From the NCBI GenBank assembly GCA_050013915.1, contig JBEKEI010000017.1, forward strand, positions 1 to 47,997: DNA of 47,997 nucleotides. Reading direction: 5' to 3'. This DNA is from Roseiarcus sp050013915. GTDB taxonomy: Bacteria > Pseudomonadota > Alphaproteobacteria > Rhizobiales > Beijerinckiaceae. Shown here piece by piece: positions 38,850-44,940 of this stretch. Every line of letters starts with the position of its first letter. Position 1 is the first letter of the stretch. The notes under the pieces are model-generated. The model saw only the letters and a program-made list of their open reading frames with translations. It did not search any database and was not told the DNA's origin. The position numbers were made by a program, and so were the translations under genes.

Positions 38850-39587
38850 ATGTTCGAGCGCAACAATTCCGTCAGCACGATGAGCGCGCAGGTCGCGCGC
38901 ATCATCGGCACCCGCATCGTCTCGGGCGAATTCGGCCCCGGCGATTCCCTGCCGATCGAAAGCGAATTGTGCCAGGCCTACGGCGTGAGCCGCTCGACGA
39001 TCCGCGAGGCGGTCAAGAATCTCTCAGCCAAGCGGCTCATCGAGGTTGCGCCCAAGGTCGGCACGCGGGTGATGCCGTTCGCGAGCTGGAACCTGCTCGA
39101 TCCCGACGTCCTGTCCTGGCGGCTCAACGCCCAGTTCGACCGGCGGATCGTCGAGGACCTCTACGAGATGCGCCAGTGCTTCGAGCCGCGCGCCTGTCAT
39201 CTGGCCGCGCGCGACGGCACGACCGAGGATCTCGAGCGGATCCATCGCTGCTTCGCCGACATGCTGTCGACGCGGCAGGCGCCCGCTCTGGCGGCGAGCG
39301 CCGAGACCGAATTCCACCTCGCGATCATCGCCGCGACCCACAACGGCCTGTTCGTGACGATCGGCGGCGCGGTCAAGACCGCGCTGCGGGTGTCCTACGC
39401 GCTGACCCAGAAGAGCCCGGGCCGGCCGGCGATGGAAATGGAGCCCTACGAGACGGTGCTCGGCGCGATTCTGGCCCGCCGCGGCGAGGCGGCGTCGGAC
39501 GCCATGCGCCGGCTGCTGGAGCTCTCGCGGCTGCGCGTGCTGACCGCGCTCGACAAGCAGCCGGTCGCCGCGAAAATCGCCGGCTGA
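38850..39587 (+). CDS. GntR-family transcriptional regulator, FadR subfamily
   Basis: A 245-aa regulator. Residues about 12-75 form the winged helix (VARIIGTRIVSGEFGPGDSL; ESELCQAYGVSRSTIREAVK; LIEVAPKVGTRV). Residues about 105-230 are an all-helical FCD effector domain with the metal/ligand-binding pattern (LYEMRQCFEPRACHLAA; ETEFHLAIIAATHN). FadR-subfamily proteins usually repress and are released by a sugar acid or other carboxylate. ATG 38850 is preceded by GGGA; an upstream in-frame extension is Arg-rich and without signal. Divergent from the arabinoside transporter operon, it probably controls that operon and perhaps the oxidase gene 31 nt downstream. Confidence 0.92.
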   Translation: MFERNNSVSTMSAQVARIIGTRIVSGEFGPGDSLPIESELCQAYGVSRSTIREAVKNLSAKRLIEVAPKVGTRVMPFASWNLLDPDVLSWRLNAQFDRRIVEDLYEMRQCFEPRACHLAARDGTTEDLERIHRCFADMLSTRQAPALAASAETEFHLAIIAATHNGLFVTIGGAVKTALRVSYALTQKSPGRPAMEMEPYETVLGAILARRGEAASDAMRRLLELSRLRVLTALDKQPVAAKIAG

Positions 39588-39618
39588 GCGGCGGCGGCGC
39601 GCGAAGGAGGCACGAGAC

Positions 39619-41004
39619 TTGAACCCCGCCGAGGAGGCCGCGCTGGGCGCGGCGCGCGAACGGCTCCCCGCGCTGCTCGCCGAGATCGACGGCGTGCCGG
39701 TGACCACCGAGACGTCGGCGGTGCGCCGCCGCTCGCGCGATTTCTTCTGGTACAGCCCGATCCTCGCCGCCGAGCTCACCGGCAAGTCGGCTGATATCGT
39801 CGCCACGCCGCGCGACGAGGCCGAGGTCATCCGGATCGCCCGCGCCTGCGCGCGCCACGGCGTGGCGCTGACGCCGCGCGGCGGCGGCACCGGCAATTAC
39901 GGCCAGGCGGTGCCGCTGTGCGGCGGCGTGCTGATCGACTTCTCGGCGATGACCGGCATCCTGTGGACCCGGCCGGGCGTCGTGAGCGTCGAGGCGGGCG
40001 CGAAAATGCACGACATCGACGCCGCGCTGCGCCCGTCGGGCTGGGAATTGCGGATGCATCCCTCGACCAAGCGCAGCGCGACGATCGGCGGCTTCGTCGC
40101 GGGCGGCTCGGGCGGCGTCGGCTCGGTGACCTATGGCGGCCTGCGCGATCCCGGCAACGTGCTCGCCGCGCGCGTGGTGACCGTCGAGCGCGAGCCGCGG
40201 GTCATCCAATTGCGCGGCGCCGAGGTTCAGAAGATCATCCGCGCGTTCGGCGTCACCGGGCTCGTCACTTCGCTCGAAATGCCGCTGGCGCCGGCCTGGG
40301 ACTGGGTCGACGTGATCGTCGCCTTCGATGATTTCCTCGAGGCGGTCGCGGCTGGCCGCGCGATCGCGCTCGCCGACGGCATCGTCAAGAAGCTGGTCAC
40401 GCCGATCGCCTGGCCGATCCCGGCCGACTTCCGCGAGATCGAGGCGGCCTGTCCGGAAGGCAAGAGCCTGCTGATCGCGATGGTCGCGCCCGCCTCGCTC
40501 GAAACCTTCCGTCAGGTCCTGGGCGGCCGCGGCGTCGTCACCCTCGAGGCGCCGAGCCTCGAGGGGCCGGGCCAGATCCCGCTGTATGAGTATTGCTGGA
40601 ACCATACGACGCTGCAGATGCTGAAGCGCGACCGGACCGTCACCTACCTCCAGTGCCTGTTCCCGCACGACCGGCTGCTGCCGCTGGTCAAGCAGATGGT
40701 CGAGACCTTCGGCGACGAGGTGCTCCACCATCTCGAATTCCAGCGCTTCGGCGGCCATGTCACCGCGAGCGCGCTGCCGATCGTGCGCTACCATGGCCGG
40801 AAGCGGCTCTACGAGATCATCGCGGCCTATGAGGCGGCGGGCGTGATGGTCGCCGACCCGCATGTCTACACGCTCGAGGACGGCAGCCGCTACCGCCGCG
40901 CCGACGCCGACCAGCTCGGCTTCAAGGCCGAAGTCGATCCCTGCGGATTGCTCAACCCGGGGAAGATGCGCAGCTTCGTGGGGAAGAAATGGGCGCCCTG
41001 CTAG
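39619..41004 (+). CDS. FAD-linked oxidase (GlcD/D-lactate dehydrogenase-like)
   Basis: A 461-aa flavoprotein of the PCMH-type FAD oxidase family. The FAD-binding region has ALTPRGGGTGNYGQAVPL (about residues 83-100), VVSVEAGAKMHDID and HPSTKRSATIGGFVAGGSGGVGSVTYGGLRDPGNVL (split family signature), and the C-terminal FAD-oxidase domain ends DPCGLLNPGKM, the usual last motif. Members oxidise 2-hydroxy acids such as glycolate or D-lactate, or sugar-derived acids; the exact substrate is unknown. TTG 39619 has GGAGG 8 nt upstream. It follows the FadR-type regulator by 31 nt on the same strand, so it may be autoregulated with it and serve catabolism of a product of arabinoside use. Confidence 0.88.
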   Translation: MNPAEEAALGAARERLPALLAEIDGVPVTTETSAVRRRSRDFFWYSPILAAELTGKSADIVATPRDEAEVIRIARACARHGVALTPRGGGTGNYGQAVPLCGGVLIDFSAMTGILWTRPGVVSVEAGAKMHDIDAALRPSGWELRMHPSTKRSATIGGFVAGGSGGVGSVTYGGLRDPGNVLAARVVTVEREPRVIQLRGAEVQKIIRAFGVTGLVTSLEMPLAPAWDWVDVIVAFDDFLEAVAAGRAIALADGIVKKLVTPIAWPIPADFREIEAACPEGKSLLIAMVAPASLETFRQVLGGRGVVTLEAPSLEGPGQIPLYEYCWNHTTLQMLKRDRTVTYLQCLFPHDRLLPLVKQMVETFGDEVLHHLEFQRFGGHVTASALPIVRYHGRKRLYEIIAAYEAAGVMVADPHVYTLEDGSRYRRADADQLGFKAEVDPCGLLNPGKMRSFVGKKWAPC

Positions 41005-41045
41005 CCGTCCAACCCGAGCGACAGTCGCACTCGCGGCGGGCGCGA

Positions 41046-41468
41046 TCAGTGTGATCGCGCGCGAACGAAAAGCGGATCGTTGGCCGCGAGCGGCGTCTCG
41101 AGCCGCAGGCCCGCGCGATCGCGGCTCGCGCGGACGACAACCGCGCGCATGCGTCGTCCGTCTTCGAACACAATCGTCAAACTCTGCCGTTCGGTCCAGG
41201 CGCGAATGCACTGGACTCCGAATCCTTCGCGGGAAATGTCCACCAATTCGGCGGAAACGGCGCGATCGGGCAGCTGAAGCTTGCAGGGGACGCGGAGGGG
41301 CAGACGAGGCGTCCGTCTGCGCTGTTCGAGCGAAGGCAGCGCGATTTCTCCCGAGGATCCGACGCGCGCCGAATCCCCGTTCGCGGCGTCGGTCAGGAAA
41401 CGAACCAGCACCGCGAAATCGTTCAGACACTGCGACGTGAGCGAGGAGCCGGAAGGATCTCTTCGCAT
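41046..41468 (-). CDS. PilZ-domain protein (putative c-di-GMP binding)
   Basis: A 140-aa protein whose residues about 48-135 form a PilZ domain. The two c-di-GMP contact motifs are visible: RRTPR (51-55, RxxxR) and DISREGFG (77-84, D/NxSxxG), followed by strands ending LRLETPLAANDPLF. PilZ proteins bind cyclic di-GMP and adjust motility, polysaccharide or stress output. The start is uncertain: ATG 41468 (MRRDPSGSS) gives a compact protein but its purine tract GGAAGG abuts the codon; ATG 41537 is the main alternative. It lies 86 nt downstream of the Ohr gene on the same strand and may be the last gene of that unit. Confidence 0.72.
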   Translation of the reverse strand: MRRDPSGSSLTSQCLNDFAVLVRFLTDAANGDSARVGSSGEIALPSLEQRRRTPRLPLRVPCKLQLPDRAVSAELVDISREGFGVQCIRAWTERQSLTIVFEDGRRMRAVVVRASRDRAGLRLETPLAANDPLFVRARSH

Positions 41469-41554
41469 CCTTCCACGGACACCGGCGCTCTTCCCAGGTC
41501 TGGCCGAAGGTCCCCACCGAGGTGAGAAGCCGCCCATCTCGTTGAGAGCCGGGT

Positions 41555-42001
41555 TCAAACCAGTCTGATCGCGACGTCGATGTTGCCGCGCGTGGCTTTG
41601 GAATAGGGACAGGTCTGGTCCGCTTCGTCCAGCAGCGCCTTGGCGACCTCGCGCGCGACGCCGGGCAGGCTGACGTTGAGGCGAGCTCGGAGAAAGTACC
41701 CGCCGTCCGCCAGGTTCAGGTCCACTTCGGCGTCGATGGCCACGTTGGCCGGCAAGGCGAGCTTTCTCTTGCGGGCCGCGAGTGCAATCGCGCTCGCGAA
41801 ACACGCCGACCAGCCGGCGGCGAACAATTGCTCGGGATTGGCGCCGATGCGCGCCGCGCCGGGAGTCGAAAGCCTGATGTCGAGGCGACCGTCGGAGCTG
41901 CGCGCCGCGCCATTCTCGCGGCCGCCGGTGGTGTGCGTCTTGGCGGTGTAGACGACGCTGCCGCCCTGGGGCGCCGTGCGTTCCTGTTCGAGCTGGGCCA
42001 T
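41555..42001 (-). CDS. ohr: Organic hydroperoxide resistance protein, Ohr
   Basis: A 148-aa OsmC/Ohr thiol peroxidase that reduces fatty-acid and other organic hydroperoxides with lipoyl-linked electrons. The catalytic and resolving cysteines are Cys67 (LFAAGWSACFASAI) and Cys131 (EADQTCPYSKATRGN); the active-site Arg28 is in TTGGREN and Glu57 in PEQLFAAG. Pattern and spacing distinguish it as Ohr rather than OsmC. ATG 42001 has GGAGGA 7 nt upstream; an in-frame upstream extension lacks conservation. No OhrR repressor gene is adjacent. It sits downstream of two exported epoxide-hydrolase-like genes on the same strand (177-nt gap), suggesting a shared role against oxidised lipids or xenobiotics. 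Confidence 0.92.
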   Translation of the reverse strand: MAQLEQERTAPQGGSVVYTAKTHTTGGRENGAARSSDGRLDIRLSTPGAARIGANPEQLFAAGWSACFASAIALAARKRKLALPANVAIDAEVDLNLADGGYFLRARLNVSLPGVAREVAKALLDEADQTCPYSKATRGNIDVAIRLV

Positions 42002-42178
42002 GGTCGTTCCTCCCGGTATTGGGTCGGTCGGGAAGCGTGTGAAGCGGTCCGGCTCATCCTGGCCTCGCGGTTGCCGGACCGATGCCGCTCGTCCCGCCGG
42101 CGCCGACGATGACATTGTCCGCAAAGCCGCTCACCGCATGTCTCCGACCATCGGCCCGGCTTTGCAGAGCGACGCCGC

Positions 42179-43231
42179 TCAATACTCGTCCACGTCGAGG
42201 ATAGCCTGGGCGAACGCCTGCGGGGCTTCCTGAGGCAGATTGTGGCCAATGCCGCCGGTAATGATCCGGTTTGCGTATTTGCCCGAGAAGAGCTTGCGGT
42301 AGGCCGTGTCGTCCGGGTAATGCGGAGCGCCGTTGGCGTCGCCCTCGAGGGTGATCGTCGGAACCGCGATGGCCGGGTTCTTGGCGAGCCTGTTTTCCAA
42401 ATCTTCGTATTGTGGTTCGCCTTGAGCCAGGCTCAGCCGAAACCGGTAATTATGGATTACGATGGCGACGTAGTCGGGATTGTCGAATGAAGCCGCGGTG
42501 CGATCGAACGTCGCGTCGTCGAAGTTCCACTTCGGCGAAGCGATCTGCCAAATGAGCTTCCCGAAATCATGCCGGTATTTGTCGTAGCCGAGCAGGCCAC
42601 GCTCCGTGGCGAAGTAATACTGGTACCACCATTGAAGCTCGGCCTTCGGCGGCAACGGCAGCTTGTTGGCCGCCCGGTTGGCGAGCAGATACCCGCTTAC
42701 CGAGACCAGGCCTTTGCAGCGCTCCGGCCAGAGCGCCGCGACGATGTCGGCCGTCCGCCCCCCCCAATCAAACCCGCCGAAAATCGCCTTGTCGATCCTG
42801 AGCGCATCCATCAGCGCGATCGCATCGACGGCCACGGCCTCCGGTTGGCCGTTCCGAACCGCCGCGCTCGAAAGGAAACGCGTCGCGCCACAGCCGCGCA
42901 CATATGGGACGATCACCCGGTAGCCCGCCGACGCCAGCATCGGGGCGACATCGACAAAACTGTGAATGTCGTACGGCCAGCCGTGCAGCAGGATCACCGC
43001 AGGCCCGTCCGCGGGGCCGGCTTCGGCGTAGCCGACGCTCAGCACGCCGGCGTCGATCTGCTTCAGCGGACCAAACGACGTGTTCGTTCCCGGCTTGACC
43101 TCGGGCAGCTTTGTTTGCGCGCGGGCCGGACCGATCACGCCGAACTGGGCGGCGGCGATGGTCATCGCCGCGCCGCCGAAGAAGCGGCGACGAGGAAGGT
43201 CGATGTCTTCATGCGTCCTGGTCGCATCCAT
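42179..43231 (-). CDS. Tat-exported alpha/beta hydrolase, epoxide-hydrolase type
   Basis: A 350-aa alpha/beta hydrolase with a twin-arginine signal (LPRRRFFGG at residues 12-20, then AAMTIAAAQFGVIGPARAQ), so it acts in the periplasm. The oxyanion motif is HGWP (83-86). The nucleophile elbow GGFDWGGRTA puts an aspartate (Asp155) in place of serine, as in epoxide hydrolases and haloalkane dehalogenases. The base is probably His330 in GGIGHNLPQE, and LEGDANGAPHYPDD holds the likely acid. The cap has YQYYFATERG, where a Tyr could activate the epoxide. ATG 43231 has a strong GGAGG about 8 nt upstream. It lies 79 nt after the second hydrolase gene and heads toward ohr. Fluoroacetate dehalogenase-like activity is an alternative. 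Confidence 0.88.
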   Translation of the reverse strand: MDATRTHEDIDLPRRRFFGGAAMTIAAAQFGVIGPARAQTKLPEVKPGTNTSFGPLKQIDAGVLSVGYAEAGPADGPAVILLHGWPYDIHSFVDVAPMLASAGYRVIVPYVRGCGATRFLSSAAVRNGQPEAVAVDAIALMDALRIDKAIFGGFDWGGRTADIVAALWPERCKGLVSVSGYLLANRAANKLPLPPKAELQWWYQYYFATERGLLGYDKYRHDFGKLIWQIASPKWNFDDATFDRTAASFDNPDYVAIVIHNYRFRLSLAQGEPQYEDLENRLAKNPAIAVPTITLEGDANGAPHYPDDTAYRKLFSGKYANRIITGGIGHNLPQEAPQAFAQAILDVDEY

Positions 43232-43310
43232 GATGAGTCCTCCTCGATTTCCACTGATCCTCATGTTCGGCGGACCGGCGGGGCGCAAGACGCGCGCGCC
43301 GCCGTTTGGT

Positions 43311-44639
43311 TCACGTCGCCTGGCGCAGCGATTTGAACGAGGCTCGTATTTCCGCGGCGAACAGCGCCGGCTGTTCCCAGGCCGCGAAATGGCCGCCCTT
43401 GTCGAGCTTGCCGTAATGGATGAGTTTGGGATAGGCCCGCTCCGCCCAGCTTCTCGGGGCCGCATAGATCTCGTCGGGGAAGGCGCTCACCGCGACCGGG
43501 GTCGTGACGCCCCTCACGTCGAAGAAACCTCCTCCGGTCGAAATCTGCGCGGTGTCCCAGTAGAGGCGCGCAGACGAGATCGCGGTGTTCGTCAGCCAGT
43601 ACAACGTGACGTTGTCGAGCACGTCGTCGCGGGTCAGTCCCTCCGGCTTTCCCTCGAAGGCGCGTGAGATCATGCCGTAACTGCGGATATCGTGATCCAG
43701 CATCCATGCGGCGAGCCCGACCGGCGAATCCGCGATTCCGTAGAGCGTCTGTGGCCGGTTCGACATTTCCTGGGCGTAGGCGAGCCCGTGCCGGTAAAAG
43801 TCGTCGAGCTGGTCCCACGCATGTCGCTCATCGGCCGAGAGGCCGGCAGGCGGCGGGCCGCCGACCGAAAGCGCCTTTGAAACATCGGCCGGGACCGTGG
43901 CCGCCATATTGGTGTGAATGCCCAGCAATCCCGCCGGCTGCTGCAGCGCCATCACCTCCGAGACGGCATTGCCCCAGTCGCCGCCCTGCGCCACGTAGCG
44001 TGTGTAGCCGAGCCGTTGCATCAACGTCGCCCACGCATGCGCGATGCTGACGGGGGTCCACCCGGGCGCAATGGGCTTGCCCGAAAAGCCGTGGCCGGGC
44101 AGCGACGGAATCACCAGGTGGAACGCGTCGGACGCGCTCGCGCCATGGGCGGTGGGATTGGCGAGCGGATCGATGATCTTCAGCTGCTCGATGATCGAGC
44201 CGGGCCAGCCGTGGGTGACGATCAGCGGCAACGCATTCTCATGTTTGGAACGGACGTGAATGAAATGAATGTCGACTCCGTCGATCTCGGTCACGAATTG
44301 GGGCAAGGCGTTCAGCCGGGCCTCCAGCTTCCGCCAGTCATGATCCGCCAGCCAATAGCGCGCCAGTTTCTGAATCGTCGCCAGCTGAACGCCTTGCGAC
44401 TGATCCGCAACGGTTTCCTTGTCCGGCCAGCGCGTCGCCTTCACGCGTCGGCGCAGATCGACGAGTTGCTCCTCGGGAACATTGACGCGGAACGGGCGGA
44501 TCGCGCCGTCTTCGGCCGCTGCGCGCAGTTGCGCTGGAATAAGGCCCAAACCGCCCGCCGCGGCGACGCCTATCGCTGCGGTTCCGACAAAACGGCGGCG
44601 ATCATGGTTGATCGCTTCGGAAGTTTCGCTCGTAGGCAT
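43311..44639 (-). CDS. Tat-exported epoxide hydrolase with EHN domain
   Basis: A 442-aa epoxide hydrolase. Residues 11-42 carry a Tat signal (NHDRRRFVGT, then AAIGVAAAGGLGLIPAQLRA). Residues about 48-160 are the EHN N-terminal domain (IRPFRVNVPEEQLVDLRRR; TRWPDKETV; YWLADHDWRKLEARLNALPQ), and the rest is the alpha/beta hydrolase fold: oxyanion HGWPGS (143-148), PSLPGHGFSGKP, nucleophile Asp221 in GGDWGN, base His417 in KGGHFAAWEQP. This is the juvenile-hormone/microsomal epoxide hydrolase architecture. ATG 44639 has AAGGAG 8 nt upstream. It is the first gene of the minus-strand unit (this gene, second hydrolase, ohr, perhaps PilZ) and diverges from the large regulator at 44941. Substrate unknown. 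Confidence 0.92.
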   Translation of the reverse strand: MPTSETSEAINHDRRRFVGTAAIGVAAAGGLGLIPAQLRAAAEDGAIRPFRVNVPEEQLVDLRRRVKATRWPDKETVADQSQGVQLATIQKLARYWLADHDWRKLEARLNALPQFVTEIDGVDIHFIHVRSKHENALPLIVTHGWPGSIIEQLKIIDPLANPTAHGASASDAFHLVIPSLPGHGFSGKPIAPGWTPVSIAHAWATLMQRLGYTRYVAQGGDWGNAVSEVMALQQPAGLLGIHTNMAATVPADVSKALSVGGPPPAGLSADERHAWDQLDDFYRHGLAYAQEMSNRPQTLYGIADSPVGLAAWMLDHDIRSYGMISRAFEGKPEGLTRDDVLDNVTLYWLTNTAISSARLYWDTAQISTGGGFFDVRGVTTPVAVSAFPDEIYAAPRSWAERAYPKLIHYGKLDKGGHFAAWEQPALFAAEIRASFKSLRQAT

Positions 44640-44940
44640 CGGCGAGTCTCCTTGCTTCGATGGTTGATCGGCAGGCGCTGATCGCTGTTGGTCGGAAGGC
44701 ATCCGACGCATCGCCCGGCGGCGCGGCCGGCGCTATGCTTCGCCAGCAATCCGCTTGCCGCCCGTCATTGCGCCAGGTTCGCGCGAAGCGCTCGTTACGA
44801 GTTGCAAAGCGTCGTTATCCGTTGATGCCCGGCGCTATGCCGACCGGCAGCGCTGGCGTTCTTTTGGGCGCCGGTCGAACTCGCCGGGGTGTCGCCAATC
44901 GCCGCCGGCTCTATGGCGCGGCGCCGAACCCCGATGTAGA
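44640..44940. promoter_or_regulatory. Divergent promoter region with an 11-bp palindrome
   Basis: This 301-bp gap between the epoxide hydrolase and its divergent regulator contains CTCGTTACGAG (44791-44801), a perfect 5+1+5 palindrome, followed 10 nt later by a related half GTCGTTA. It is a candidate operator for the winged-helix regulator. An open frame on the plus strand continues from 44755 into the regulator, but the peptide is Arg-rich and has no start signal, so I treat it as untranslated. Confidence 0.4.

Noticed and set aside
33824..38883. Long plus-strand open frames antisense to the arabinofuranosidase, permease and binding-protein genes
   Set aside because: These are shadows typical of GC-rich DNA: Arg/Asp/Gly-rich, no motifs, no start signals. 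The minus-strand genes have clear families and catalytic residues.
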